The position numbers and the translations under genes are program-made. This document shows, in pieces, positions 41,991 through 50,072 of a DNA stretch of 64,000 nt; positions within the stretch are counted from its first letter, which is position 1; the number at the start of each line of letters is the position of its first letter. The notes beneath the pieces are model-generated. The model did not search any database. It saw only the letters and a list, made by a program, of their open reading frames with translations, and was not told where the DNA came from. Source of the stretch: Amycolatopsis thermoflava N1165. GTDB lineage: Bacteria > Actinomycetota > Actinomycetes > Mycobacteriales > Pseudonocardiaceae. The stretch is taken from positions 8,530,415-8,594,414 of the forward strand of contig NZ_KI421511.1 of assembly GCF_000473265.1 (NCBI RefSeq), written 5' to 3'.

Positions 41991-42869
41991 GTGATCAAGA
42001 CGTGGGTGCGAATGGGCGTGCTCGCCCTGCTGTGGGGTTCGGCGTTCCTGTGGATCAAACTCGCGCTGCGCGGGTTCACGCCGATCGAGATCGCGGTGTT
42101 GCGGAGCGTGCTCGGCGCCGCCGTGCTGTTCGTCCTCGCCCGGATCGCGGGGCAGCGCATGCCCCGCGGGCGGGTGATGTGGGGCCGGCTGGCCGTCGCC
42201 GCGTTCTTCTGCAACGCGGTGCCGTTCGCGTTGTTCAGCATCGGTGAGCAGACGGTCGACTCCGGCATCGCCGGGGTGCTCAACGCGACCACTCCACTGT
42301 GGTCACTGCTCATCGGACTGGTGCTGGGCGCCGAACGCGGGATCCACCCGGCGCGGCTCGGCGGGCTGCTGCTCGGGTTCGCCGGGGTGCTGTTGATCTT
42401 CGCACCGTGGCAGCGGGCCGGGCTGTTCGGATGGGGAGCGCTGGCACTGGTGGCCGCGGCGGCGAGCTATGCGATCGCCTTCGCTTACATGGCAAGGAAA
42501 CTGGCCGGGACGGGCGGCCCGGTCGCGATCTCGGCGGCGCAGCTGGCGGTCGCGTCCGGCCTGGCCTCGCTCGCGCTTCCCGTGGAGGGCGCCCGGCCGG
42601 GGTTCGACGGCCTGGCGGTGCTTGCCGTCGTCCTGCTCGGCGTGTTCGGCACCGGGTTCACCTTCTACCTCAACTACCGCCTCATCGAGGACGAGGGCCC
42701 GACCGGCGCGGCCGTCGTCGGGTACCTCCTGCCGGTCGTGTCGGTGGCGCTCGGGGCCGTTGTCCTCGGCGAGCCGGTGACGCCGCGGGTCGTGGCCGGG
42801 ATGCTGGTCGTGCTGGCCGGGGTCGGCCTGACGCGCACGAAGCCGCGGCGCGTACGGGTGGCGACGTAG
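41991..42869 (+). CDS. EamA/DMT family transporter
   Basis: The 292-residue protein has ten hydrophobic helices in two EamA repeats (about 5-135 and 150-285). The first repeat has 'LLWGSAFLWIKLALRGFTPI', the second 'PTGAAVVGYLLPVVSVALGA', the standard drug/metabolite exporter pattern. Substrate unknown. GTG 41991 begins the first helix. The short upstream gap (41934-41990) is AT-rich for this genome and probably holds the promoter. Confidence 0.92.
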   Translation: MIKTWVRMGVLALLWGSAFLWIKLALRGFTPIEIAVLRSVLGAAVLFVLARIAGQRMPRGRVMWGRLAVAAFFCNAVPFALFSIGEQTVDSGIAGVLNATTPLWSLLIGLVLGAERGIHPARLGGLLLGFAGVLLIFAPWQRAGLFGWGALALVAAAASYAIAFAYMARKLAGTGGPVAISAAQLAVASGLASLALPVEGARPGFDGLAVLAVVLLGVFGTGFTFYLNYRLIEDEGPTGAAVVGYLLPVVSVALGAVVLGEPVTPRVVAGMLVVLAGVGLTRTKPRRVRVAT

Positions 42870-42928
42870 GCGCAGGTCGCGCTCTGCGGCGGATGCCCGG
42901 GACGTCCGCTTTCGCGACAGTCGAGGGC

Positions 42929-43474
42929 ATGAGACTCACAGCTGGAGGACGGAAGGCGTGGCTGGCGACGCACATCATCTCGGCCGGCGCGTGGATCGGG
43001 ATCGACGTGGTGCTGGCGGTGCTGGTGTTCACCGCGATGATGACGGACGATCCGGCGCTCGCCGCGGTGTGCTACCAGGCGCTGCGGCTGTTCGCGGTGT
43101 GGCCGCTGCTGGTTGCCGGACTGGTGTGCCTGGGCAGCGGCGTGATGCTCGGGCTGGGCAGCCGGTACGGGCTGGTGCGGTACTGGTGGGTGGCGATCAA
43201 GCTGGTGCTCAACCTCGCCATGGTGACGCTGGCGGTGGTGTCGCTGCGCCCGGGCGTCGGCGAAGCCGCGGCCTACGGCGAGTCGCTGCTGGCCGGACTG
43301 CCCGGGACGGCGCCGGACCTGGTGTTCCCGCCGATCGTGTCGCCGGCGTGTCTGCTGGCGGCGGTGCTGTTGTCGATCTACAAGCCCGGTGGGCGGATCC
43401 GGCGGTCCGGCCGGGAAGCGGCTGATCGAAAAGCCGCGAAACCGTCGGTCATCGGTGGTATGAAGGCGAAGTGA
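42929..43474 (+). CDS. DUF2269-like integral membrane protein
   Basis: The 181-residue protein has four predicted helices ('HIISAGAWIGIDVVLAVLVF', 'LFAVWPLLVAGLVCLGSGVM', 'WWVAIKLVLNLAMVTLAVV', 'PIVSPACLLAAVLLSIYKP') and a basic cytosolic tail. The 'H-x-x-x-A-x-W' in helix 1 and 'YWW-x2-K' in helix 3 fit the DUF2269/YwnJ-like pattern. No enzymatic motif. Its stop overlaps the start of the S9 peptidase gene by four bases (43471-43474, GTGA), so they are co-translated. Confidence 0.78.
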   Translation: MRLTAGGRKAWLATHIISAGAWIGIDVVLAVLVFTAMMTDDPALAAVCYQALRLFAVWPLLVAGLVCLGSGVMLGLGSRYGLVRYWWVAIKLVLNLAMVTLAVVSLRPGVGEAAAYGESLLAGLPGTAPDLVFPPIVSPACLLAAVLLSIYKPGGRIRRSGREAADRKAAKPSVIGGMKAK

Positions 43475-45507
43475 CCGACGATGCCTTCGCCGACCTCGAC
43501 ACCTACGTCCGCCTTCCGCGGCTGTCGGGGCTGGTGCTCTCCCCGGACGGCCGCCGACTCGTCGTCGGCGTGGCGACGCCCGACCTGAAGAAGAACCGCT
43601 ACACCACGGCGCTGTGGGAAGTGGACCCCGCCGGCGAGCGCCCGGCGCGGCGGCTGACCCGCAGCGCCGAAGGCGAGTCCGGCGCCGCCTTCACCCCGTC
43701 CGGCGACCTGCTGTTCGTCTCGGCCCGGCCGGACTCCGCGGCCGAGGGCGAGGACGGTCCCAAGAGCGCCCTGTGGCTGCAGCCCGCGTCCGGCGGGGAC
43801 GCCCGCGTGATCGCGGCGCCGGCAGGCGGTGTCCGCGGGGTCGCCGTGGCCGCCGAGGCAGGCACGGTGCTCGCCGGGGCGCCGATGATGCCCTCGGCCA
43901 CGAGCGCCGAGCACGACGCCGAGCTCCGCAAGGCCCGCAAGGACGCCGGGGTGTCGGCGATCCTGCACGAGGAGTACCCCATCCGCTTCTGGGACCACGA
44001 CCTCGGCCCCGACCGCACCCGGCTGGTCGTCGCGGACGGGGTGCCGGCGGAGGAGGAGCGGCTCGAGCTGCGTGACCTCACCGGGCACGCGGGGCGCGCG
44101 CTCACCGACGAGGCCGCGTGGGACGTCTCGCCGGACGGGCGCACCGTCGTCACCACCTGGACGGTTCCCGAAGCGGGCGGTTCGCAGCGGCCCACTGTCG
44201 TCGCGATCGACGTCGCCACCGGCGAGCGCCGCGTGCTGGCCGACGACGCGGACCACGAATACGAGTCGCCGCGGATCTCGCCGGACGGCACGCAGGTCGC
44301 GGTCGCCGTCTACCGCCGCTCGACGCCGCACGAGCCGGGCGATTACTGGCTCGCGCTGGTCCCGCTCGACGGCGGCGAACTCCGGCCGCTGACCCGGAGC
44401 TGGGACCGGTGGCCGCACTCGGCGCGGTGGCTGCCGGACGGCTCGGCGCTCGTCGTCGGCGCCGACGACCAGGGCAGGGCGCCGCTGTGGAAGGTCGACG
44501 CCGCCACCGGCGAGGTCACCCGGCTGACCGCCGACGACGGCGCCTACAGCGAGCCGCGGATCTCGCCGGACGGACAGTGGGTCTACGCGCTGCGCTCCGC
44601 GGTCGACCACCCGCCTGCCCCGGTGCGGATCGCCCTCGACGGCGGCGCGATCGAGCCGCTGCCCGGGCCGGCCGAGGCCCTCGGCCTGGACGCCGAGATC
44701 CCCGGACGGCTCGACGAGGTCACCGCCACCGCCGAGGACGGCACGCCGCTGCGGGCGTGGCTCGCGCTCCCGCGGGACGCCGGCCCCGGCTCGCCGGCGC
44801 CGCTGCTGCTGTGGATCCACGGCGGCCCGCTCGGATCGTGGAACGCCTGGCAGTGGCGGTGGAACCCGTGGCTCGCCGTGGCACAGGGCTACGCCGTCCT
44901 GCTGCCCGACCCGGCGATCTCCACCGGCTACGGGTACGACTTCATCAAGCGCGGCTGGGGCGCGTGGGGCGCGGCGCCGTTCACCGACCTGATGGCGCTC
45001 ACCGACGCCGCGGAGCAGCACGCGGGGGTCGACGAGACCCGTACGGCGGCGATGGGCGGATCGTTCGGCGGCTACATGGCCAACTGGGTAGCCGGGCACA
45101 CCGACCGGTTCAAGGCGATCGTCACCCACGCCTCGCTATGGGCGCTGGACCAGTTCGGGCCGACGACCGACGCGACCTACTACTGGCAGCGCGAGCTCAC
45201 CCCGGAGATGGCGGAGGCGAACTCGCCGCACCGCTTCGCCGACGAGATCACCACGCCGATGCTCGTCATCCACGGCGACAAGGACTACCGCGTCCCGATC
45301 GGCGAGGGGCTGCGGCTGTGGTGGGACCTGGTGTCCCGCTCGGCCGCCGAGGACGGCTCGACACCGCACAAGTTCCTCTACTTCCCGGACGAGAACCACT
45401 GGATCCTGACCCCGCACCACGCGAAGCTCTGGTACGCCACGGTGTTCGCGTTCCTCGCGCAGCACGTGCTGGGCAAGGACTGGGAGCGGCCGGACCTGCT
45501 GGGCTGA
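43471..45507 (+). CDS. S9 family prolyl oligopeptidase-like peptidase
   Basis: The 678-residue protein has an N-terminal seven-bladed beta-propeller (about 10-400; repeated 'RISPDG' blades such as 'SPDGRTVVTTWT') and a C-terminal alpha/beta hydrolase domain. Catalytic Ser531 is in 'GGSFGGYMANW', Asp605 in 'HGDKDYRVP' and His643 in 'PDENHWI'. Oxyanion 'WIHGGPLGSWNAW'. The acylaminoacyl-peptidase/dipeptidyl-peptidase pattern indicates cleavage of short peptides or N-terminal acyl amino acids, in the cytoplasm since there is no signal peptide. Coupled to the membrane protein upstream. Confidence 0.93.
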   Translation: MTDDAFADLDTYVRLPRLSGLVLSPDGRRLVVGVATPDLKKNRYTTALWEVDPAGERPARRLTRSAEGESGAAFTPSGDLLFVSARPDSAAEGEDGPKSALWLQPASGGDARVIAAPAGGVRGVAVAAEAGTVLAGAPMMPSATSAEHDAELRKARKDAGVSAILHEEYPIRFWDHDLGPDRTRLVVADGVPAEEERLELRDLTGHAGRALTDEAAWDVSPDGRTVVTTWTVPEAGGSQRPTVVAIDVATGERRVLADDADHEYESPRISPDGTQVAVAVYRRSTPHEPGDYWLALVPLDGGELRPLTRSWDRWPHSARWLPDGSALVVGADDQGRAPLWKVDAATGEVTRLTADDGAYSEPRISPDGQWVYALRSAVDHPPAPVRIALDGGAIEPLPGPAEALGLDAEIPGRLDEVTATAEDGTPLRAWLALPRDAGPGSPAPLLLWIHGGPLGSWNAWQWRWNPWLAVAQGYAVLLPDPAISTGYGYDFIKRGWGAWGAAPFTDLMALTDAAEQHAGVDETRTAAMGGSFGGYMANWVAGHTDRFKAIVTHASLWALDQFGPTTDATYYWQRELTPEMAEANSPHRFADEITTPMLVIHGDKDYRVPIGEGLRLWWDLVSRSAAEDGSTPHKFLYFPDENHWILTPHHAKLWYATVFAFLAQHVLGKDWERPDLLG

Positions 45508-45533
45508 CGGTTAGCCGCCGCGGGAGCGGGAAA

Positions 45534-45568
45534 GTCCTCCCTCGTCATCGTCACCGGCGAGGGAGGAC
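45534..45568 (+). promoter_or_regulatory. Perfect hairpin hiding the ribosome site of the catalase remnant
   Basis: GTCCTCCCTCG (45534-45544) and CGAGGGAGGAC (45558-45568) form an 11-bp perfect stem with a 13-base loop. The right arm contains the GGGAGGA Shine-Dalgarno of the following gene, two bases before its GTG. The structure could end transcription of the S9 peptidase gene or control translation of the catalase. Confidence 0.72.
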
Positions 45569-45570
45569 CC

Positions 45571-46303
45571 GTGTTCGACACACCAAGTTCCTGCAGTTCG
45601 AGGCGAAGCCGGAGCGTCCGGACCCGTACTACGCGCGCAAGCTGCAGGAGCTCATCGGTGGTGCCTACGGTGAGATGACGGTGACGATTCAGTACCTGTT
45701 CCAGGGCTGGAACTGCCGCATCGAGGGCAAGTACAAGGACCTGATCATGGACACCGCGACCGAGGAGATCGGTCACGTGGAAATGCTGGCCACCATGGTC
45801 GCCCGGCTGCTGGAGGGCGCGCCCGCCACCGCCACCGCCGAAGCCGCCCAGGACCCGGTGATGGCCGCCGTGCTGGGCGGAATGGACCCGCAGCAGGCGA
45901 TCGTGTCCGGTGGTGGCGCGGTGCCGGCCGATTCGAACGGCACCCCGTGGAACGGCAAGGCGAGGACCGCATCGAATACCTGATGGACCCCAAACCCCTC
46001 GGCGGCCCGGGCAGCGCACCCAAGCCCGCCCCCGAGCTCTACGCCACCTACGCCGCGAACGGGTCCGGCGACGGCTCGACGGCAGCGGAACCGGCGGAGC
46101 TCGCCGAGGGTGACGTGGAGACCTTCTACGCGGACGGGCGGTGGAAGAACCAGGTGGTCGGCAACAGCCGGGCGTCCAGCACGGGCGACACGAAGGCTGA
46201 GGTCCAGGCGGAGGGCCGCGAACTGGCTCGCAAGCGCGGCGTCGCGCACGTGGTGCGCCGCAAGGACGGCGAAATCGCGGAGCGGCATGAGTATGGCCGT
46301 TGA
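45571..46303 (+). pseudogene. Manganese catalase, doubly broken, with C-terminal DUF2188
   Basis: The N-terminal half is clearly a manganese catalase ('LQFEAKPERPDPYYARKLQE', metal-site 'TEEIGHVEMLATMVARLL', 'GGMDPQQAIVSGGGAVPADS'). After GTG 45571 one base is missing: 'GTG TTC GAC AC' should read 'GTG TTC CGA CAC' to give the family start V-F-R-H-T-K. A second break follows 'NGTPWNG' near 45955: about 130 codons holding the remaining manganese ligands are gone, and the sequence resumes in another frame at 'IEYLMDPKPLGG', the family's C-terminal tail. That frame continues into a DUF2188 domain ('GDVETFYADGRWKNQVVG') and stops at 46303. Not functional as a catalase. Confidence 0.88.
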
Positions 46304-46368
46304 CGCGCGGCTTGCTCTTGCGTGGCGGAATGGTGCGTTGCTCGGGTAGTGCCGGCCCGCGGGCGAGG

Positions 46369-46455
46369 GTTGCGAAATTGGCGCGCGGGCGCGGGGTCAC
46401 TCACGCGGTGAGCCGCAAGGATGTCGAGATCGCGAAGCGGCGCGAATATGGCCGC
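46369..46455 (+). pseudogene. Second, decayed copy of the DUF2188 C-terminus
   Basis: The sequence encodes a relative of the catalase-linked DUF2188 ending: 'VSRKDVEIAKRREYGR' here against 'VRRKDGEIAERHEYGR' at 46250-46300. The matching DNA continues past the first copy's stop (GGCTTGCT and GGTGCGTTGCT appear in both), with a period of 155 bp. It is thus a tandem segmental duplication, not an independent gene. Confidence 0.75.
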
Positions 46456-46686
46456 GGGGCGCGGCTTGCTTCTTTCGTGCAGTGAGGTGCGTTGCTTGAG
46501 TAGGGCCTGCGCGGTCTTCTGCGGCTGGTGCGACTCAGCGTGATTCCGCAAACCGTGCAGCCACGGTCGAAGGTAATTCGCGTCAGGACCACTCGGACGA
46601 GTGGCAGGGACAGTGCGTCGTGGGCGGCGAATGGCTAGGTTTCTCGTCTCGTTCGAAGAATCATTTTCCGATGAAGGGGAAACTCA

Positions 46687-46941
46687 GTGTCGCGCACACT
46701 TCGTGCTGGTGTCATCGGTCTCGCGGCCGCCTCCGCGGTTCTGTCCGGGGCGGGCGCCGCCTCCGCGCGCGGGGTCTCCGCCCCGCAGCTCAAGGCCGTC
46801 GGCATGACGCTCAACGGCCTCGCGGGCAAGGCCGGCACCCCCGGCGTGCTCGAGCCCGTCACGGGCAAGCAGAGCGCCCTGTCCCCGCTCACGGGCGGCA
46901 ACCCGCTGCGGCAGCTGACCGGAAAGCTGCCGATCGGCTGA
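46687..46941 (+). CDS. Small secreted protein, unknown function
   Basis: The 84-residue product has a clear signal peptide ('RTLRAGVIGLAAASAVLSGA', cleavage after A-S-A near residue 27). It leaves a mature peptide of about 57 residues with Gly, Leu and Thr, two K-x-x-G-x-x-L-like turns ('VTGKQSALSPLTGGNPLRQL') and no Cys. GTG 46687 has AAGGGGAA eight bases upstream. The base composition before it (46560-46686) is AT-richer and likely the promoter. It resembles short secreted proteins of actinomycetes but no family is recognised. Confidence 0.7.
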   Translation: MSRTLRAGVIGLAAASAVLSGAGAASARGVSAPQLKAVGMTLNGLAGKAGTPGVLEPVTGKQSALSPLTGGNPLRQLTGKLPIG

Positions 46942-47334
46942 CCGGCAGGCCGGGCACGTCGCGGGAAACGCCGTGGCGCGCCCGGCCGCCTCCAGCGCCG
47001 CCGCCGGCCGGGACCCTCAGGGCCGCCGCTCCTGCGCCGCCGCCGGAACGGCCGGCGGCGCTGAGACGGACGGCCGGCAGCCCATGGGCAGCGGGCCCGC
47101 AGCGCAGAAGCGGCGGCCCGGCAGCGCTGAGGCGGCGGCCCGGCAGCGCTGAGGCGGCGGCCCGGCAGCGCTGAGGCGGCGGCCCGGCAGCGCTGAGGCG
47201 GCGAGCCCGCGGGCGCAAAGGCAGCGAGCCCACGGCGCTGGTGGCGGCGCTGAGGCCCTCTGCGCCGCCTCTGCGCCGTCGGCCGTTCGCCTCCGCGCGC
47301 TACCTCACCGCCATCGGGCGTCGGCTCCGCTGCC
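46942..47334. other. Non-coding GC-rich gap with 22-bp tandem repeats
   Basis: This 393-bp gap between convergent genes holds four exact 22-bp repeats at 47110-47197 and related but irregular GCCGGCGGCGCTGAG motifs before them. No gene, terminator or promoter is distinguishable. Confidence 0.5.
47110..47197. repeat. 22-bp tandem repeat, four identical copies
   Basis: The unit combines GCGGCGGCCCGG with CAGCGCTGAG and starts at 47110, 47132, 47154 and 47176. The four copies are identical, so expansion is recent. Each contains the palindrome CAGCGCTG. The 22-bp period excludes a coding repeat. Confidence 0.92.
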
Positions 47335-48075
47335 TTAGCGTCGCAGCGATTCGAGCAGGTTTCTCGCCACCAGGGCGAGCTTCGTGTTCGTCCGCTGTGA
47401 CTCCTCGACCAGCCGGCCGAACGCCTCGTCCGCGCTGCACCCGTGGATCGCCATCAGCACGCCCTTCGCCTGGTCGATCTCGGCCCTCGAGGTCAGCGCC
47501 GTCTCCAGCTGGGCGATCTTGCGCTGCGTCGCCGCCCAGCGGCGGGCGTTGGTGAACGCCTCGCACGCCGCCGAGGTGAACAGGCGCATCACCTGCTCGT
47601 CGTAGTCGTCGAAGGCCTGCGCGGTGAAGCTGTACAGGTCCAGCCCACCAACGACCTCGTCCTCGCCGTCCACCTCGCCGGGCAGCAGCACCGGCACCGA
47701 CAGGTACGTGCTGATCCCGGCCGCCTTCGCCGAGGCGGTGAACTCCGGCCACTCCTCCTCGTGCTCACCGACGATCGCGCGCACCGGGCGCCGCTGGGTC
47801 GCCGCCTCGACGCACGGGCCGCGGCGCGTCTTGTACTGGCACTCGTCGATCCCGACGATGCCCTCGTCGGTGGCCGCGAGGGTGTACAGGTGACCGTCCT
47901 CGGCGATCGCGGTGATCGTCGCGGAGTCGGCGTCCGGCAGGGTCGCCACGGCGCTCTCGGCGATGCCCCGCGCGACCTCCTCCAGCGGCTGGGTGGCCGC
48001 CTGACCCCGCAGGTCTTCCAGCGCGGCCGCGACGTGATCGAGGCGGACGAGCGGATCGGCGCGGCTCTCGGTCAT
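47335..48075 (-). CDS. GAF-ANTAR domain transcription antitermination regulator
   Basis: The 246-residue protein has a GAF sensor domain (about 25-165; 'ATITAIAEDGHLYTLAATDE', 'YLSVPVLLPGE') and a C-terminal ANTAR RNA-binding domain (about 180-240; 'RAEIDQAKGVLMAIHGCSAD' and 'AFGRLVEESQRTNTKLALVA'). ANTAR proteins bind paired hairpins in nascent RNA and prevent termination. The ligand is unknown. Its start overlaps the upstream methyltransferase stop by four bases (48072-48075), so the pair is co-translated. Confidence 0.9.
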   Translation of the reverse strand: MTESRADPLVRLDHVAAALEDLRGQAATQPLEEVARGIAESAVATLPDADSATITAIAEDGHLYTLAATDEGIVGIDECQYKTRRGPCVEAATQRRPVRAIVGEHEEEWPEFTASAKAAGISTYLSVPVLLPGEVDGEDEVVGGLDLYSFTAQAFDDYDEQVMRLFTSAACEAFTNARRWAATQRKIAQLETALTSRAEIDQAKGVLMAIHGCSADEAFGRLVEESQRTNTKLALVARNLLESLRR

Positions 48076-49064
48076 GCGTCGCGAGTACCCGGGGCCGTGG
48101 AGGCGTAATCGGGCGCCTTCCGCAGCCAGATGTTCCCGCCCGGATTGCGCGCCATGTCCGGGACGGCCGCCGTCAGCAGCTCGCGGTGCCGCGCCCACAG
48201 GTACTGCTGGAACCAGCGGACCTCGAAGCGCGGGTTGTAGGTCAGGAACGCGCGCAGCAGATAGACCTCCTGCCAGGCGCGGCCCTCCGACACCCACTCC
48301 AGCGGGTACTCGAACGGGAAGAACACGTCGTGCACGTGGACCCACACCCCGTCGGCGAGGCGGGGCAGCACCTCGAAGAAGAGGTGGTTGACGTCGGAGC
48401 CCGCCTTGACCACGTGGGTGGAGTCGATGAACAGCACGTCACCGGCCTCCAGGGCGAGGAACGCCTCCAGCGGCACGTCCTGCACCGGCTGCTCACGCAC
48501 GGTCACCCGCTGTTCGTCGCCGGGGCGCAGCAGCGACCGCAGCAGCTCCGGGTGGGGTTCGACGAACGTCAGCTCCACCGCGCCGTCCAGCCAGTGCTCG
48601 ACGGTGTCCAGCGTCATCGCCGACGAATAGCCGGAGCCGATCTCGATCAGCCGCCGTGGGCGCAGGTGGCGCAGCATCCCGTGCAGGACCAGCGCATCGG
48701 ACCAGGAGTACTCCGGGTTGCCGAAGAAGTAGCGGTACTGCGGCGACCGGTCCTCCGGGAACGGGTGGTCCTTCAGCAGTTCGGTGAGGACGGGCAGCAA
48801 CGCGAGCTGCTCGTCCTCGCGCAGGTCGAGGCCGGCGGGGTCGGCGGCGGTGTCGAACAGCGCGCCGGCGCGGGCGAGGACCTGCGCGGGGTCCGGCTGC
48901 GGCGAGTAGAAGTGCCCCGGCGGCACCCACGTGCGGTAGGTGGCGGCGAGCTGGTCCCGTTCGGCCTCGGCCGCGGCGCACCGGGCGAGGAGGTCCTCGT
49001 GTGTCCGCCGCGAGACCGCGTATCGCCTGGCCAGGCTGCGCAACCGCGTACCGATCAAGGACAT
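48072..49064 (-). CDS. Class I SAM methyltransferase (Methyltransf_24-like)
   Basis: The 330-residue protein has an N-terminal basic and coiled segment (1-45) and a methyltransferase domain with 'RLIEIGSGYSSAMTLDTVEH', 'VELTFVEPHPELLRSLL' and 'GDVLFIDSTHVVKAGSDVNH', the motif I, motif II and acidic post-motif of Methyltransf_24 proteins that often act on glycans or secondary metabolites. 'WVHVHDVFFPFEYP' near the end is typical of this group. It is the first gene of a pair with the GAF-ANTAR regulator and divergent from trpF. Confidence 0.88.
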   Translation of the reverse strand: MSLIGTRLRSLARRYAVSRRTHEDLLARCAAAEAERDQLAATYRTWVPPGHFYSPQPDPAQVLARAGALFDTAADPAGLDLREDEQLALLPVLTELLKDHPFPEDRSPQYRYFFGNPEYSWSDALVLHGMLRHLRPRRLIEIGSGYSSAMTLDTVEHWLDGAVELTFVEPHPELLRSLLRPGDEQRVTVREQPVQDVPLEAFLALEAGDVLFIDSTHVVKAGSDVNHLFFEVLPRLADGVWVHVHDVFFPFEYPLEWVSEGRAWQEVYLLRAFLTYNPRFEVRWFQQYLWARHRELLTAAVPDMARNPGGNIWLRKAPDYASTAPGTRDA

Positions 49065-49103
49065 CGCCGCAGTTTAGACTTCCGCGGCGCCTACCCTGGT
49101 GGG

Positions 49104-49694
49104 GTGTTCGTGAAGATCTGCGGCCTGCGCACCGAGGCCGACGTCGACTGCGCGGTGACCGCCGGGGCCGACGCCGTCGGGTTCGTCCTGACGCCGAGCC
49201 CCCGGCAGGTGTCCGTGGAGGAGGCCACCCGCCTGGTGGCCGCCGTGCCCCCGGAAGTCCTCAGCGTGGGGGTGTTCCTGGGGATGCCCGTCGCCGACGT
49301 CCGGGACATCGCCGTCAAGACCGGCCTGGGCGCCGTCCAGCTGCACGGCGACGGCTACACGGCCGGTGACTTCGCCGAACTCGCCGGCCTGGGGGTGCGG
49401 CTGGTGCGGGCCACCTCCACCGCTGGTGAGCGGGTCGAGGTCGGCGCGTTCGGCGAGGAGATGCTCATCCTCGACTCGCCTCGGGCCGGCTCGGGGGAGC
49501 AGTGGGGCTGGTCGGCACTGCGCGGCCAGACCGGCCGGTGGCTGCTGGCGGGCGGGCTGCGGCCGGGAAACGTGGCGGAGGCGATCGGGACCGTGCGGCC
49601 GTGGGGCGTCGACGTCTCCAGCGGGGTGGAGTCCACCCGCGGCACCAAGGATCATGGGCTGATCCGGGAATTCCTCGCCGCCGTGCGTCCCTGA
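49104..49694 (+). CDS. trpF: Phosphoribosylanthranilate isomerase
   Basis: The 196-residue TIM barrel has 'KICGLRTEADVDCAVTAGAD' with the general-base Cys6, 'VQLHGD', the general-acid Asp in 'LILDSPRAGSG' and phosphate-binding 'LLAGGLRPGNVAEAI', followed by 'GVDVSSGVESTRGTKD'. It isomerises phosphoribosylanthranilate in tryptophan synthesis. Many actinomycetes lack TrpF and use bifunctional PriA, so a separate copy is noteworthy. No other trp gene is adjacent. GTG 49104 is seven bases after a TACCCT box (49092-49097), suggesting a leaderless mRNA. Confidence 0.9.
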   Translation: MFVKICGLRTEADVDCAVTAGADAVGFVLTPSPRQVSVEEATRLVAAVPPEVLSVGVFLGMPVADVRDIAVKTGLGAVQLHGDGYTAGDFAELAGLGVRLVRATSTAGERVEVGAFGEEMLILDSPRAGSGEQWGWSALRGQTGRWLLAGGLRPGNVAEAIGTVRPWGVDVSSGVESTRGTKDHGLIREFLAAVRP

Positions 49695-49748
49695 TCGCGG
49701 GTCCCGTTCGTCGGTGTGGTGAGAACACGACCGGCGAGGAGGACTGCG

Positions 49749-50072
49749 ATGCAGTACATGCTGTTGATCTGCGGGGGCCCGGAGGCCGCCGAGCACGCCG
49801 AGGACGGCTGCGGCGGCTGGAGCGAGGAGATGGCCGAGCGGGGCGTCCTGCGCGGCGGGGCCGGGCTGCGGCCGCCGCACGAGGCGACCACCGTGCGGGT
49901 GCGGTCGGACGAGGTGCTGCTGTCCGACGGCCCGTTCGCCGAGACGCGTGAGCAGGTCGGCGGGTTCTGCCTCATCGAGTGCGCCGACCTGGACGAGGCG
50001 GTCGAGATCGCGTCGAAGCACCCGGCGGCCACCTACGGGTCGATCGAGGTCCGCCCGATCTGGCAGCCATGA
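49749..50072 (+). CDS. YCII/DGPF-domain protein partner of ECF42
   Basis: The 107-residue YCII-like protein contains the DGPF motif ('VLLSDGPFAETREQVGGFCL') that names the group, and begins 'MQYMLLICGG'. Such proteins are encoded beside ECF42 sigma factors and are thought to act with them. The stop overlaps the sigma factor start by four bases (ATGA, 50069-50072). ATG 49749 is close to GAGGAGGAC. Confidence 0.9.
   Translation: MQYMLLICGGPEAAEHAEDGCGGWSEEMAERGVLRGGAGLRPPHEATTVRVRSDEVLLSDGPFAETREQVGGFCLIECADLDEAVEIASKHPAATYGSIEVRPIWQP

Noticed and set aside
46300..46485. Separate small gene with DUF2188-like ending
   Set aside because: Its only protein-like part is a decayed 155-bp duplication of the preceding gene end; no ribosome site.
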